Positions 19,260 through 29,091 are shown, counted from the first letter of the stretch. The stretch: DNA of 64,000 bases from Pantoea dispersa (GCF_014155765.1 NZ_SCKT01000003.1:627093-691092), one strand, 5' to 3'. Notes: a model not told the origin generated them from the letters alone. Made by a program: numbers and translations.

Positions 19260-19937
19260 ATGATGTATCACATTCCTGCCGTGCTAAACGCTGAACAGCT
19301 GGCGCACTTTACCGCACAGCTGCAGCAGGCTGACTGGGTTGACGGACGGGCGACGGTCGGCAGCCAGGGCGCGACCGTAAAAAATAACCAGCAGATTGAC
19401 ACCGGCACGCCACTCTATGAACGGCTGCAGGCTGCAGTGCTTCAGGCACTGAATAGCCATCCGCTCTTCTTTGCCGCCGCGCTGCCGCGCACGCTTTCTG
19501 CGCCGCTGTTTAACCGTTATCAGCAGGGGGAAACCTACGGTTTTCATGTTGATGGTGCGGTACGCCACAATGGCGCGGCCGGCTGGATGCGTACCGATCT
19601 CTCCGCCACACTGTTTCTGTGTGAACCCGACAGTTACGAGGGCGGGGAATTGGTGATCGAGGATACTTACGGTCAGCACCGCGTAAAACTGCCGGCGGGC
19701 GACCTGGTGCTTTATCCCTCCAGCAGCCTGCACTGCGTCACGCCGGTCACGCGCGGCGCGCGGGTCGCCTCGTTTTTATGGATTCAGTCGATGGTGCGCG
19801 ATGATAAGCAGCGCGCGATGCTGTTTGAACTGGACCGCAACATTCAGAGCCTGAAAGCGCGCCACGGTGACAGCGAAGAACTGCTGTCGCTGCTGAATAT
19901 GTACCACAACCTGCTGCGCGGCTGGACAGAAGTTTAG
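19260..19937 (+). CDS. ybiX: Fe(II)/2-oxoglutarate-dependent dioxygenase YbiX (PiuC family)
   Basis: 225 residues, identical in length to E. coli YbiX. Start [10 protein letters not shown] at 19260; the open frame begins earlier without support. The iron triad is visible as His96-x-Asp98 in [11 protein letters not shown] and His158 in [13 protein letters not shown], with Arg in TRGARVASF for 2-oxoglutarate. Lies 51 bp after fiu and almost certainly shares its Fur-controlled transcript. Probably modifies or releases iron from imported siderophore (family inference). Confidence 0.96.
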   Translation: MMYHIPAVLNAEQLAHFTAQLQQADWVDGRATVGSQGATVKNNQQIDTGTPLYERLQAAVLQALNSHPLFFAAALPRTLSAPLFNRYQQGETYGFHVDGAVRHNGAAGWMRTDLSATLFLCEPDSYEGGELVIEDTYGQHRVKLPAGDLVLYPSSSLHCVTPVTRGARVASFLWIQSMVRDDKQRAMLFELDRNIQSLKARHGDSEELLSLLNMYHNLLRGWTEV

Positions 19938-19955
19938 CCGTCACGCAATAACAAA

Positions 19956-19989
19956 AAGCCCGCTCAGGTTTCCCTGAGCGGGCTTCTTT
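19956..19989. terminator. Bidirectional terminator between ybiX and tRNA-Asn
   Basis: AAGCCCGCTCAGG / CCTGAGCGGGCTT, 13-bp perfect stem with TTTC loop, A-run on the left and T-rich right flank, so it can stop both ybiX (+) and the tRNA (-). Confidence 0.9.
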
Positions 19990-19994
19990 AAATC

Positions 19995-20070
19995 TGGCTC
20001 CTCTGACTGGACTCGAACCAGTGACATACGGATTAACAGTCCGCCGTTCTACCGACTGAACTACAGAGGA
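19995..20070 (-). tRNA. tRNA-Asn (GUU anticodon)
   Basis: 76-nt gene on the minus strand, 5' TCCTCTGTAG to 3' CAGAGGAGCCA with encoded CCA. Acceptor stem TCCTCTG/CAGAGGA pairs; anticodon loop is ACTGTTAATC with GTT; T-arm has GGTTCGAGTCC. E. coli also has tRNA-Asn genes beside mtfA and yeeO/amn. Such tRNA genes often serve as integration sites, but no attachment-site repeat or integrase is seen here. Confidence 0.97.
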
Positions 20071-20088
20071 ATCGTTGGAACGAGGCGA

Positions 20089-20117
20089 ATATTAATGGCA
20101 GCCCCTGTGGGTGTCAA
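20089..20117 (-). promoter_or_regulatory. Sigma-70 promoter of tRNA-Asn
   Basis: On the minus strand TTGACA (20112-20117) and TAATAT (20089-20094) are separated by exactly 17 bp, followed by a GC-rich TCGCCTCG discriminator typical of stable-RNA promoters. Confidence 0.85.
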
Positions 20118-20173
20118 CCGCTAAAAACACATTTGTATTCAACTGGCTAGCAAAGCGGCAAAGCGATCGTGAT

Positions 20174-20950
20174 TTAAGCAGATTCCGGTGCCTGCTGCGC
20201 CAGACGCGCCAGCGGATCCTGATGGTAAAACTGCTGCAGGTGGCGATACATGGCCGGAAAACGGCTGGCGAGCAGGTCGGGGGCGCTGAAAAAGTACTCC
20301 GACAGCACGGCAAAACATTCCGCCGGATCGCTGGCGGCATAAGGATCGAGGGTCGCGGCCTGTTCGCCTACCAGCTCCACTTCCGCCTCAATCTCGGCCA
20401 TCGCCTGCAGTAAATCTTTCTCCCAGCTGGCCACATCGCGCAGCGCAATGGCCGGAATACCGCTGGTGTAACCGCTGCCGCGCGCGTCGAGCTTGTGCGC
20501 CACTTCGTGGATCACCAGGTTGTAACCAGAGAGATCGTATGAGTCCTGGATGTCCAGCGCGTTCAGCACCACCGGTCCCTGCGTCCAGCTCTGGCCGGCA
20601 TGCACGGCCGGCGCGTGGTGCACCAGGCCGCTGTCGTCCTCCCAGCGATCGTCAACGCTGAACGGCTCCGGGTAGATCAGCACTTCGTGGAAGCCGTCGA
20701 GCCATTCCAGACCCAGCTTCAATACCGGCAGGCAAAACAGCAACGACAGGCGAGCCAGGCGCAGTTCGCTGAGTTTCAGACCCTGTAGCGGGGTGATTTT
20801 TTTCTGCAGCAGGAAGCGTTGCGCCAGCGCTACCAGCGCCTGCTGTTCGTCGCTGTTCAGCAGAGAAAAGATCGGCTGCCCCAGCGCCTGTTGCCAGGGC
20901 AGGGCAGTCACGGCAGCATCTTTTTGTGCACGCCACGGCCATTTGATCAT
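20174..20950 (-). CDS. mtfA: Zinc metallopeptidase MtfA (Mlc titration factor A)
   Basis: 258 residues (E. coli 265). Start MIKWPWRAQ at 20950 matches E. coli MIKWPWKVQ exactly; an upstream ATG (20962) is less likely. Zinc site His148-Glu149-x-x-His152 in [13 protein letters not shown], with the downstream glutamate ligand region [17 protein letters not shown]. Cytosolic peptidase that sequesters the repressor Mlc and so affects ptsG and sugar uptake. Next to tRNA-Asn as in E. coli. Confidence 0.96.
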   Translation of the reverse strand: MIKWPWRAQKDAAVTALPWQQALGQPIFSLLNSDEQQALVALAQRFLLQKKITPLQGLKLSELRLARLSLLFCLPVLKLGLEWLDGFHEVLIYPEPFSVDDRWEDDSGLVHHAPAVHAGQSWTQGPVVLNALDIQDSYDLSGYNLVIHEVAHKLDARGSGYTSGIPAIALRDVASWEKDLLQAMAEIEAEVELVGEQAATLDPYAASDPAECFAVLSEYFFSAPDLLASRFPAMYRHLQQFYHQDPLARLAQQAPESA

Positions 20951-21187
20951 TGCGTCACTCACTCTGCAGGGCGGAAATCATATCCTGACGCGGCAGACGA
21001 TAAATTGCCAGCGTGGAATCAAAGCCGCTTATTCAACCTGTTAGCGGCGGATTTGTCTGTGACAGGGATTGCAAACTGGCAAGGTGGGAAAGGGGCGCGC
21101 TGTGCCGCCGGTGAGGAGGCAAGGGCTGGTGACTCACTGAATCGCGCAAAAGACGACGCCCTCTTCCGTGCGGAAGAGGGCAAACGG

Positions 21188-21868
21188 TTAGCTTTCACGC
21201 TCCACACGCTGGAATGCGATGACCCAAACCCAGGGATTCACCTCCCAGCTGGTGGCGCCGTACTGCTTCTGCCACGCCTTGCGGTAAGCTTCTTTCGGCG
21301 ATTCGGAATTCATGTTCATAGTGAAGAAATTATTGAGGAAGTGCGAATCGGTCTGCACGCCTTCCGCCATGATGTCGTCTTCGCTGATGTCCTGAATTTT
21401 CTCCGCGCGTACCGCCGTGATTTCCAGATCGATGCGGCTGGCCCAGCGCGGCATATGGATGGCGGTCTGCCAGCCAAACTGCTCGGCGACCTGCTGATTG
21501 TCTTCCTGTTGTCCAAGTTCATGGCTGTCGGCGCGATACTGGCAAAACGCCGGATTGCGGAACGGCAGCGGATCGCGCTCGTATTCCGCCAGCTGCGCTT
21601 CAGGCACAATCGGACCCCGCCAGGTTTCACGCACCCACAGGCGATCGCCGACCTGGCCAAACGGGCACTGGGCGCCAATGTCCGCCATCGACATCAGCTT
21701 ATAGCCATGCAGATGATTAGCGCTGACATCAAACGCGTGCACGCCTTCATGATGATCCTGTCCCGGGCCAAACGCCTGAGTTTTCATAATGCGCCGGGTC
21801 TGAGTTTGCTGGCCAACCAGCAGGGCGCGCACCCGCTGTTCGGAAAAAAGAATCGGCCGTTCTTTCAT
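21188..21868 (-). CDS. ASCH/PUA-like phage-type protein
   Basis: 226 residues. ATG 21868 (MKERPILFSEQRVRALLVG) has GAGG seven bases upstream. The N-terminus RPILFS..RVRALL.G.QTQTRRIMK and the later GDRLWVRETWRG are hallmarks of a lambdoid-phage family with an ASCH-like RNA-binding fold. The C-terminus ends WVWVIAFQRVERES, also typical. No other phage genes adjoin it, so it is a stand-alone moron or prophage relic that has kept an intact frame. Role unknown. Confidence 0.75.
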   Translation of the reverse strand: MKERPILFSEQRVRALLVGQQTQTRRIMKTQAFGPGQDHHEGVHAFDVSANHLHGYKLMSMADIGAQCPFGQVGDRLWVRETWRGPIVPEAQLAEYERDPLPFRNPAFCQYRADSHELGQQEDNQQVAEQFGWQTAIHMPRWASRIDLEITAVRAEKIQDISEDDIMAEGVQTDSHFLNNFFTMNMNSESPKEAYRKAWQKQYGATSWEVNPWVWVIAFQRVERES

Positions 21869-22447
21869 TATGTACCTCATGTTGTATCACGTACCCGGAG
21901 AACTTCGACGAAACATCCGTATCCTCGGATGAGAGCATTAGCATAATGGGTTTGAATCAATTTGCTTAATAATTTGTCGCCTTATTATCGGGCAATAACT
22001 GCCGCTTCCGGTATTAAAAATGGCTCATAAGCAAACAGTGTGCTGACGAAGGCTCCGGGTACAGGTGAGAGCCGTATATTTCCCCTATACAGTACGTTAT
22101 AACGGTCGCAATGGGAATCTTTTCAGATTATGTCGCTATGCAAATGGACGTTTTAATGCTGGGGTTGCGACAGGCTAAACTGGACCTTTGGCAATGCTGA
22201 AAATTCACCCAGCGGAAAATGCATCACCGAAATTAAACAGAGTGGCTTAACTAAAACAGGTTAAGGAAATACTGAAAACCGCATCGCGACTGGGCAAGCG
22301 GCTTTAACAGCGCTATAACATGATCGGGATCGCATTTTTTTGCGCTGGACATCCGGGAAGGGTGTAAAGAAAGTGTCATCACCGGGCCGCTATGATGGGC
22401 GCAAGCCGTACCCGGTGCGAAATAATAGCAATAACAGGAGAAGCACG
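21869..22447. other. 579-bp non-coding gap before yedJ
   Basis: AT-richer than its flanks. No credible frame longer than 60 codons, no tRNA or repeat. The right end (22370-22447) holds the yedJ leader with its AGGAG site; a TATGAT -10-like word lies at about 22392. Nothing else assignable. Confidence 0.4.
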
Positions 22448-23152
22448 ATGTCACTGACCCATTGGCAACACCGTTACGAAAGCTGGCTGCAGCTGAACTG
22501 GCTGCACGATGATAAAGCCCATGATATCGCGCACCTGCGCCGCGTCTGGATGAGCGCGGCCCGCATTATGCAAAACACCAATGCCGATCCGCTGGTGGTG
22601 CTGACCGCCTGCTATTTTCACGATGTGGTGAACCTGCCGAAAAACCATCCGGAACGCCATCTGGCTTCGACTTACGCGGCGGAAGAGACGCGCCGCATTC
22701 TGCAACAGGATTTTCCGGACTTCCCCTCAGCGCTGCTGGACAGCGTGGCGCATGCGGTGCAGGCCCACAGTTTCAGCGCCCGCATTACGCCAAAAACGTT
22801 AGAAGCGAAGATCGTTCAGGACGCCGATCGTCTCGAATCATTAGGCGCGATTGGCCTTGCGCGCGTTTTCTATACCGCAGGTGCGCTGGGACGGCCGTTG
22901 TTCGACAGCGACGATCCGCTGGGTAAAGACCGTGAACTGGATGACGTAAAGTGGACGCTGGATCATTTCCAGAAGAAACTGCTGAGCCTGCCGCAGACCA
23001 TGCAGACGGAAACCGGCCGTCTGCTGGCGGAACACAACGCCGATTTTCTCGTCCGCTATATGGCGAAGCTGTGCGCCGAACTGCAGGGGAATCTGACCGA
23101 TATTGATGAGTCCGTGTTACGCGATTTCAGTCCCATACCGGCACAATATTAA
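22448..23152 (+). CDS. yedJ: HD-domain phosphohydrolase YedJ
   Basis: 234 residues (E. coli 231). Start ATG 22448 with AGGAG seven bases upstream. Metal-binding HD signature CYFHDVVNLPKNHPERH, an early His in HDIAHLRRVW, and a second metal Asp in IVQDADRLESLGAIGLAR. Cytosolic metal-dependent phosphohydrolase of unknown substrate. Linked to the dcm region as in E. coli. Confidence 0.94.
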   Translation: MSLTHWQHRYESWLQLNWLHDDKAHDIAHLRRVWMSAARIMQNTNADPLVVLTACYFHDVVNLPKNHPERHLASTYAAEETRRILQQDFPDFPSALLDSVAHAVQAHSFSARITPKTLEAKIVQDADRLESLGAIGLARVFYTAGALGRPLFDSDDPLGKDRELDDVKWTLDHFQKKLLSLPQTMQTETGRLLAEHNADFLVRYMAKLCAELQGNLTDIDESVLRDFSPIPAQY

Positions 23153-23222
23153 ATTTTTATGACAGTCTGTTAACTTTCATCTGCTTCCGCTACGTTGTTG
23201 TAAATCAAGAGGGAGTGTGAAG

Positions 23223-23468
23223 ATGACCGAGACCGTTAACTTAACCATTAAAATTGACCCGGCGCTGAAAGAGCACATTAAACAGTTAGCCGCTGATAAC
23301 CAAATCTCCATGAGCCAGGAGATTGTTAACCGCCTGCAGGCCAGTTTAGATGCCGTTGAGCCACCGGCCGTCGACAGCCTGCATACTGAAGAGGCGGGCG
23401 ATCAACTGAGCGCCGCCGAGCTGAAGCAGGTGCGTGCACTGCTGAAGAAAAGTAAGAAAAAGAAATAA
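23223..23468 (+). CDS. Arc-family ribbon-helix-helix protein
   Basis: 81 residues from ATG 23223 with GAGGGAG seven bases upstream. The N-terminal 45 residues fit an Arc/MetJ-type ribbon-helix-helix (VNLTIKIDPALKEHIKQLA, then SMSQEIVNRLQASL), which binds DNA as a dimer through the beta ribbon. The tail is flexible and ends in a Lys cluster (LLKKSKKKK). No antitoxin partner gene is adjacent, so it is probably a small stand-alone regulator. Followed by a strong terminator. Confidence 0.8.
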   Translation: MTETVNLTIKIDPALKEHIKQLAADNQISMSQEIVNRLQASLDAVEPPAVDSLHTEEAGDQLSAAELKQVRALLKKSKKKK

Positions 23469-23470
23469 TA

Positions 23471-23495
23471 CGAAAACCCGTCGCTGACGGGTTTT
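23471..23495 (+). terminator. Rho-independent terminator
   Basis: AAAACCCGTC / GACGGGTTTT stem with a GCT loop and a T-run. Confidence 0.88.
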
Positions 23496-23508
23496 TTCTT
23501 TCTGCGCC

Positions 23509-25104
23509 TTAGCTAACGCGGAACTGCTGCGCGCGCTGCGTCAGTCGCGCTGAAAGTTCACTCAGCTGCGCCGCTGCCTGCACTTGCTGATCAGTCAGGG
23601 CTTCGTTTTGCTGGAGCTGAAGACTCATTTCCACCACTTCCCGGGCAATTTTGCTCACGCGATGGCTCTGCGCCGTACTGTTATCCTGCAGCTCATTCAG
23701 CTGGCTGACCACGCCTGATACCGCCTGGCCAATCCGCGCAAACAGCACTTCCAGCGCCTGCACCTTCGCAAAGCCATCCTGCACGTGCTGCTGCGTGTGC
23801 TGGATTAAACCGTCGATCTGCCGCGTGGATGCGCCGCTCTGCTGCGACAGCAATCCCATCTCTTTGGCGACGACCGAAAAACTGCGCCCGTAAGCGCCAG
23901 CATGCGCAGATTCTATCGCCGCATTAAGCGACAGCAGACGCGTCTGCATCGACAGGCTGTCCAGCATGCCGACGATGCCAGCGATATCGCCGGCGGCCGC
24001 GACGATCTGCTGCATCTGGTGTTCCATATTGTCGACTTCATGGGCGCAGTGACGCATCAGCGCATCCGCGGACTGCGCGTCGTGCGTCGCCTGTTGCGAG
24101 AAGTGTGCACCTTTTTCCACCTCTTCTGACACGCGATGCAGCCGCTGCGACAGATGATGGAAGCTGGCATTTTGCGCCTGATGCTGCTGCATCACCTGCT
24201 GATTATGCTGCTGCATCTCGTCAGCGCCGGCCGCCACCCGGGTTGCTACCGTCGTGATGTCGCTGACGATCTGCTGCAAACCCTGACGCATGGTATCGAT
24301 GGACAGGAGCAGCTGGCGCGTTTCCAGCGACTGACGACGCGTCGGTGCCGGGCTGGCGACCAGATCGCCCGTCGCGATTTGTGCCAGCTGGGCGTTGGCG
24401 TGACGCAGCGGCAGCAACACGCCGCGCATCAGCAGCGCGGCGGCCAGCAGCAGCAGCGCCATTAATAACGCGGCAATCGCCAGCGCCAGATTGCGGCTCT
24501 GCTTGAGCGTGCTGAGCGAATGCTGGTTGACGCTGCCGAGCTGCTGATTGGCCTGTTCGATTTCGCTAAACCAGGCATCGTTGAACTGCTGCTGGAAAGC
24601 CTGCATCGGCACCATAAAAAATGCGTTGATATCATTGGCTGCCAGCCCTTTCAGCTGCTCCTGCAGCCCGCCAGCCAGCAGCACGAAGCCCTGTGCCAGC
24701 GGGCTATCGCTTTTCGCCTGATAGGCAGCAAACAGCTGCTGCGCCTGCTGCAATGAGGTAGTGGCTGCCGCCGCCAGGCTTTTCCAGCTGTCGACCGAAC
24801 CGCTCTGCTGGTCCTGCATCAGATAAATACCGGCACGATGGCTGTTGTCGCTGGCGGTGAGTAACTCAATGCGTGCTTTATCCAGCAGGGCCAGCCGTTC
24901 GCGCAACTGGCTGGCCTGCTGCAATGAGTGTTGCGTCTGATTCACGTGCTGGTTGAGCAACAGCACCCCGGCAAACTGCAGCAGACAAAACAGCACAATA
25001 AACAGCATGAACTGGCTGCGCAGGCTGGAGAGCCAGACGGGCAGACGCAGGGTAAAACGAGGTCGCAGCCGCAGCGGCAGGGAGATTACAGACAGGAGAG
25101 ACAT
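23509..25104 (-). CDS. Divergent methyl-accepting chemotaxis-type protein
   Basis: 531 residues from ATG 25104 (MSLLSVISLPLRLRPRF). TM1 near 30-50, periplasmic helical domain to about 200, TM2 near 205-227, HAMP, then a signalling coiled coil. The hairpin tip is unusual: SLSMQTRLLSLNAAIESAHAGAYGRSFSVVAKEM, where canonical receptors read [32 protein letters not shown]. No C-terminal CheR pentapeptide (ends AQQFRVS) and no clear sigma-28 promoter. It may couple weakly to CheA/CheW or signal elsewhere. Confidence 0.85.
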   Translation of the reverse strand: MSLLSVISLPLRLRPRFTLRLPVWLSSLRSQFMLFIVLFCLLQFAGVLLLNQHVNQTQHSLQQASQLRERLALLDKARIELLTASDNSHRAGIYLMQDQQSGSVDSWKSLAAAATTSLQQAQQLFAAYQAKSDSPLAQGFVLLAGGLQEQLKGLAANDINAFFMVPMQAFQQQFNDAWFSEIEQANQQLGSVNQHSLSTLKQSRNLALAIAALLMALLLLAAALLMRGVLLPLRHANAQLAQIATGDLVASPAPTRRQSLETRQLLLSIDTMRQGLQQIVSDITTVATRVAAGADEMQQHNQQVMQQHQAQNASFHHLSQRLHRVSEEVEKGAHFSQQATHDAQSADALMRHCAHEVDNMEHQMQQIVAAAGDIAGIVGMLDSLSMQTRLLSLNAAIESAHAGAYGRSFSVVAKEMGLLSQQSGASTRQIDGLIQHTQQHVQDGFAKVQALEVLFARIGQAVSGVVSQLNELQDNSTAQSHRVSKIAREVVEMSLQLQQNEALTDQQVQAAAQLSELSARLTQRAQQFRVS

Positions 25105-25254
25105 CAAACAGCTCCGCAAAAAATAAAACGCAGTATTGGTTTGATGCGTGACAGTCCGGTGACAGTGCGCGCGATGGGCGGCAAAACAGCACATCGCGCG
25201 TTACTAAAGCAAATTGCGGGGCGGAAAACCGGGGCGTGAAGCGCGGCTGCGTTT

Positions 25255-26652
25255 TCAGCGGCGCTGACGCGCGTGCTGCTCAATCAGCGGCAGCAGCAGT
25301 TTCGCTACGGCGGCGAACACCGGTACCACCACCGAGTTACCAAACTGTTTGTAGGCTTGTGTGTCGGAGACCGGAATGCGGAAGCGCGCTTCGCCCGGCG
25401 CTTCAAAGCCCATCAGGCGGGCACATTCACGCGGCGTCAGGCGGCGCGGGCGGCGCGCCATGTTCGCGGCCTGCTGAAAATCCTGCTCGCCCAGCGCGTG
25501 ATCCCAGCCGCGATCGATCAGGATTTCCGACCCGTCTTTATAGTAGCGTGCTGACAGCGTGCGCACGCAGCAGTGCGGATTGCGCGGATCGTTGAGGCCA
25601 AAGCCAAAACCGTTGCCTTTGGCTTTATGCTTCTTCGCATACTGGTAGAGATAGTGCCACAGCGTGGGCGACAGGGTATATTTTGCCGCCGGCTGCGGCT
25701 CCAGCAGGCTGTGCAGCGGCGGAACTTCAGGCGGATAGAGCGCCGCCAGCGCGCGCAGAGAAAAACCCTCGCTCAGGCCGGTATCGCGCCGGATCCCCAC
25801 CAGCACGATGCGCTCGCGGTGCTGTGGCAGGAAGTGACGCGCATCGACAACTTTGGCATCCGGCGATGAGTCGTCAGCCGCGTCAGCGACGTCGTAACCC
25901 AGCTCATCCAGCGTGGCCATAATAATGGCAAAGGTGCGGCCTTTATCATGGCTCTTGAGGTTCTTCACATTCTCCAGTACGAAAAACGGCGGTTTTTTGG
26001 CGGCGAGGATGCGCGCCACATCAAAAAACAGCGTGCCCTGGGCTTCACATTCAAAACCGTGCGCGCGACCCAGCGCATTCTTCTTACTGACGCCGGCCAG
26101 CGAAAAGGGCTGACAGGGAAAGCCGGCCAGCAGCACCTGATGGTCGGGAATCGTCTTATCGATATGCTGATAAATCGCCTGCTCATCCGGCAAACCGGCC
26201 GGCTGAGTAATCAGCCGGATATCACTGTTGAACTGATGCCGGGCGGGATCGCTGTAGTGATTGGCTTTGTAGGTGCGCACCGCTTCTTTATTCCACTCGC
26301 TGGTGAATACGCACTGGCCACCAATCTGCTCAAAGCCGCGGCGAATTCCCCCGATGCCGGCAAACAGATCGATAAACTGAAAGCGGGGATTGTCATAATG
26401 CGCCGGTCGCGACGGCAGCAGCGCCTGCAGACGGGCGACCTCCGCCGCTGACAGCGCGGGCGCGGCACTTTTTCCCGCGCGAATACGGTTAAGCTGCGTG
26501 ATACTCCAGTCGCGGCCGCCGGCCTCGCTCAGGATGACCACCAGATCGCGGGCCGCGTAGATATCCAGTACCTGCAGCAGTAACACGGTGGCGTCATCAT
26601 CAGCGGAGTGCGGGGAGGGCGAAGCCGTCGCGGCGGGATCGAGTGCAAGCAT
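25255..26652 (-). CDS. dcm: DNA (cytosine-5) methyltransferase Dcm
   Basis: 465 residues (E. coli 472). Start ATG 26652 with AAGGA seven bases upstream. Motif [21 protein letters not shown], motif [14 protein letters not shown] with catalytic Cys180, motif [18 protein letters not shown], motif [17 protein letters not shown], and motifs IX/X including [10 protein letters not shown]. Expected to methylate the inner C of CCWGG. Divergent from vsr instead of overlapping it as in E. coli K-12. Confidence 0.95.
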   Translation of the reverse strand: MLALDPAATASPSPHSADDDATVLLLQVLDIYAARDLVVILSEAGGRDWSITQLNRIRAGKSAAPALSAAEVARLQALLPSRPAHYDNPRFQFIDLFAGIGGIRRGFEQIGGQCVFTSEWNKEAVRTYKANHYSDPARHQFNSDIRLITQPAGLPDEQAIYQHIDKTIPDHQVLLAGFPCQPFSLAGVSKKNALGRAHGFECEAQGTLFFDVARILAAKKPPFFVLENVKNLKSHDKGRTFAIIMATLDELGYDVADAADDSSPDAKVVDARHFLPQHRERIVLVGIRRDTGLSEGFSLRALAALYPPEVPPLHSLLEPQPAAKYTLSPTLWHYLYQYAKKHKAKGNGFGFGLNDPRNPHCCVRTLSARYYKDGSEILIDRGWDHALGEQDFQQAANMARRPRRLTPRECARLMGFEAPGEARFRIPVSDTQAYKQFGNSVVVPVFAAVAKLLLPLIEQHARQRR

Positions 26653-26808
26653 GCGTTTTTCCTTAACAGTGAAGTGGCTATGCTACCACTCCTGGCGCGG
26701 CGTGGAAATTAACGATGGCTGCGCAGCGTCTCGCAATCTGCTTCGCACAAACTTTCGCTTTCGCCTCAACGCGCTAAAGTTGAAGAAGCCCGCAAAAAAG
26801 GAGACGCC

Positions 26809-27285
26809 ATGGCAGACGTCCACTCGCATGATATTCGCAGCAAAAATATGCGCGCCATTCGCAATCAGGATACGGCGATTGAGCAGCGTATTGCGCTGCT
26901 GCTGAAAGATCGCGGCTTTAGCTTTCGTGTACAGGACAAAGCGCTGCCGGGCCGGCCGGATTTTGTGCTGCCGCAGCACAAAGCCATTATCTTTGTGCAC
27001 GGCTGTTTCTGGCATCGTCACCACTGTTATCTGTTCAAAATGCCGGCCACGCGCACCGAATTCTGGAGCGGCAAAATTAACAGTAACGTGGAGCGTGACC
27101 GGCGCTATGTGCAGCAGCTGCAGGAAAGCGGCTGGAAGGTGCTGATCGTCTGGGAATGCGCGCTGCGCGGCAAACTGCGGCTGGAAGATGAGGCGCTGGT
27201 GGAGCGGCTGGAAGAGTGGCTGCTGGCTGCCACGCACAGCAGCGAGATCGATCATCAGGGATTGCATCACTATCGGGCGGATTAA
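26809..27285 (+). CDS. vsr: Very short patch repair endonuclease Vsr
   Basis: 158 residues (E. coli 156). Strong AAGGAG before ATG 26809. The core shows MRAIRNQDTAIEQRIALLL, the catalytic Asp in LPGRPDFVLP, and the zinc/stacking region IFVHGCFWHRHHCYLF. Nicks at T:G mismatches that arise from deamination of Dcm-methylated cytosine. It has its own promoter in the 156-bp gap shared with dcm. Confidence 0.96.
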   Translation: MADVHSHDIRSKNMRAIRNQDTAIEQRIALLLKDRGFSFRVQDKALPGRPDFVLPQHKAIIFVHGCFWHRHHCYLFKMPATRTEFWSGKINSNVERDRRYVQQLQESGWKVLIVWECALRGKLRLEDEALVERLEEWLLAATHSSEIDHQGLHHYRAD

Positions 27286-27355
27286 GGCAGGGTGATTGCT
27301 TTTACCTGCCATAACAGTTTAGATCAGCGTTTTCTCTGGGACGCGGAACACCACC

Positions 27356-27631
27356 ATGAGCAGCATCAAACTGACGGTCAGACGCCTGTATCAACTGCGC
27401 GATGAGCGCATGGTCAATGCGCATGCCACGGCGCGCATTTACCTGGACGATACGCTGGTGGCCACCGAGGAGATAAGCGGCATGACAGAAAGTCCGGTGA
27501 GCAAGTATCTGCACGCCGACGATCTGCACGGGAAAACGTTACGCGTCGAATGGGACTGTGCGGGCATCGCCGATATGACGGTGACGGCGATTGAGCGGTG
27601 CCCCTGTTGTCAGGATCACGAACCGGAATAA
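27356..27631 (+). CDS. Hypothetical 91-residue protein with C-terminal CPCC
   Basis: Starts ATG 27356 with only a weak GCGGA upstream. Predicted beta-rich ([33 protein letters not shown]), ending [12 protein letters not shown]; the Cys pair could bind metal or redox partner. The stop lies 11 bp before the yedI start, so probably co-transcribed with it. No family recognised. Confidence 0.6.
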   Translation: MSSIKLTVRRLYQLRDERMVNAHATARIYLDDTLVATEEISGMTESPVSKYLHADDLHGKTLRVEWDCAGIADMTVTAIERCPCCQDHEPE

Positions 27632-27642
27632 GGAATGACATT

Positions 27643-28554
27643 TTGGCAGGAACCAGCTTACTGACTCTTCTGGATGATATTGCCACGCTGCTCGACGACA
27701 TTTCCGTCATGGGCAAAGTGGCGGCAAAAAAGACCGCCGGCGTGCTGGGCGATGACCTGTCGCTCAATGCACAGCAGGTGACGGGCGTGAAGGCCAATCG
27801 TGAGCTTCCGGTGGTGTGGGGCGTGGCGAAGGGCTCGTTTATCAACAAACTGATCCTGGTGCCGCTGGCGCTGCTGATCTCCGCGTTTGCGCCCTGGCTG
27901 ATTACGCCGCTGCTGATGATTGGCGGTGCCTATCTGTGCTTTGAAGGAGTGGAAAAAGTGCTGCACAGCCTGCACCACGACAAAGCGGAGAAGAGCCCGG
28001 AAGCGCGGCAAAAGCGGCTGGATAATCTGGCGCAGCAGGACCCGCGCCAGTTCGAAAAAGATAAGGTGAAAGGCGCAGTGCGCACCGACTTCATTCTGTC
28101 GGCTGAAATCGTGGCGATTACCCTGGGCATTGTTTCGGATGCGCCGCTGCTCAATCAGGTGTTGATCCTCGCCGGTATTGCCATTCTGGTGACCATCGGC
28201 GTGTACGGTATTGTGGCGATGATCGTTAAGATTGACGATCTCGGCTACTGGCTGCGTGAGAAGTCTTCCACGCTGGCGCAGGCCACCGGCGGCGCGCTGC
28301 TGGCGCTGGCACCGTGGCTGATGAAAATCCTGTCGGTGGTTGGCACCGTCGCGATGTTCCTGGTGGGCGGCGGTATTATCGTGCACGGTATCGCGCCGCT
28401 GCATCATGCCATTGAAGAGTACAGCAGCGGCTTCCCGGGCGTGGTTTCCATGCTGCTGAGCAACGGCGCGAATCTGGTGCTGGGCTTTATCGTTGGGTCG
28501 ATTGTGCTGTTAGTGGTAAATCTGGTTGCGAAGCTGCGCGGTAAATCGGTATAA
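27643..28554 (+). CDS. yedI: DUF808 inner-membrane protein YedI
   Basis: 303 residues (E. coli 305). TTG start at 27643 with AAGGA eight bases upstream; translation then reads [26 protein letters not shown], aligning with the E. coli [17 protein letters not shown] start. Several membrane helices; conserved [18 protein letters not shown] and [18 protein letters not shown]. Function unknown. Synteny with vsr/yodC/dgcQ as in E. coli. Confidence 0.93.
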   Translation: MAGTSLLTLLDDIATLLDDISVMGKVAAKKTAGVLGDDLSLNAQQVTGVKANRELPVVWGVAKGSFINKLILVPLALLISAFAPWLITPLLMIGGAYLCFEGVEKVLHSLHHDKAEKSPEARQKRLDNLAQQDPRQFEKDKVKGAVRTDFILSAEIVAITLGIVSDAPLLNQVLILAGIAILVTIGVYGIVAMIVKIDDLGYWLREKSSTLAQATGGALLALAPWLMKILSVVGTVAMFLVGGGIIVHGIAPLHHAIEEYSSGFPGVVSMLLSNGANLVLGFIVGSIVLLVVNLVAKLRGKSV

Positions 28555-28593
28555 AGCGCAGGAAATTTCTAATCACGGGTCAGGAGAACGATG

Positions 28594-28725
28594 ATGAACG
28601 ACGATATGTTTGAATTTGATATCGATGCACAACTGGAGCAGGCGGAAGCCAAAGCGGCAGAAAAAGCCAGTGAAGTGCCGGCGGATATCAGCGACGAAGC
28701 CGACTGCGAAGGCTGCAAAATCTGA
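28594..28725 (+). CDS. 43-residue acidic peptide with C-terminal CEGC
   Basis: ATG 28594 chosen over 28591 because AGGAG then lies seven bases away. Highly acidic, starting MNDDMFEFDIDAQLEQAE and ending DEADCEGCKI, helix-prone, with a CxxC near the end. Follows yedI by 39 bp and is followed by a good terminator, so it likely ends that transcript. Function unknown. Confidence 0.6.
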   Translation: MNDDMFEFDIDAQLEQAEAKAAEKASEVPADISDEADCEGCKI

Positions 28726-28748
28726 TTTTCCACCCGGGAAAATCGTTC

Positions 28749-28780
28749 AAAGCCGATAATAACTTTTATCGGCTTTGTTT
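28749..28780 (+). terminator. Rho-independent terminator
   Basis: AAAGCCGATAA / TTATCGGCTTT stem, short loop, T-rich tail. Confidence 0.85.
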
Positions 28781-28906
28781 ATTTACGGCATTTTTCACTG
28801 CTTATTCCGAATTTGTCACAGTAATAGCAATATCCTATAGGCAAAAAACGCGCACAGCTGCTATACCTTAATCCGTTCATTCAACGGTGAGAAGGGAGGG
28901 CGCGGT

Positions 28907-29086
28907 ATGACCTTTGCAATCAGTGACGAAGTTCAGCACAAACAGGGCGGACCCACTATGGTGGTGACCGGCTATGCCAGCGGAATGGTAGAGTGTCGTT
29001 GGTATGATGGCTACAGTGTACGCCGCGAAGCGTTCCGCAGTGATGAGCTGACTCATCTGTCGGCCGCGCGCCAGCTGGCCAGCTGA
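28907..29086 (+). CDS. yodC: YodC-family (DUF2158) small protein
   Basis: 59 residues with GGGAGG before ATG 28907. MTFAISDEVQHKQGGPTMVVTGYASGMVECRWYDGYSVRREAF matches E. coli YodC (VKEGGPRMIVTGY, GMVECRWYDGYGVKREAF) block by block. Fold resembles a KOW/SH3-like barrel; function unknown. Same neighbourhood as E. coli yodC, next to dgcQ. Confidence 0.93.
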   Translation: MTFAISDEVQHKQGGPTMVVTGYASGMVECRWYDGYSVRREAFRSDELTHLSAARQLAS

Positions 29087-29091
29087 GCCCC

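Noticed and set aside
19995-20173. tRNA-Asn as an integration site with an attached island
   Set aside because: No integrase and no repeated 3' end of the tRNA within the window; the neighbouring genes are core (mtfA, yeeO-type).
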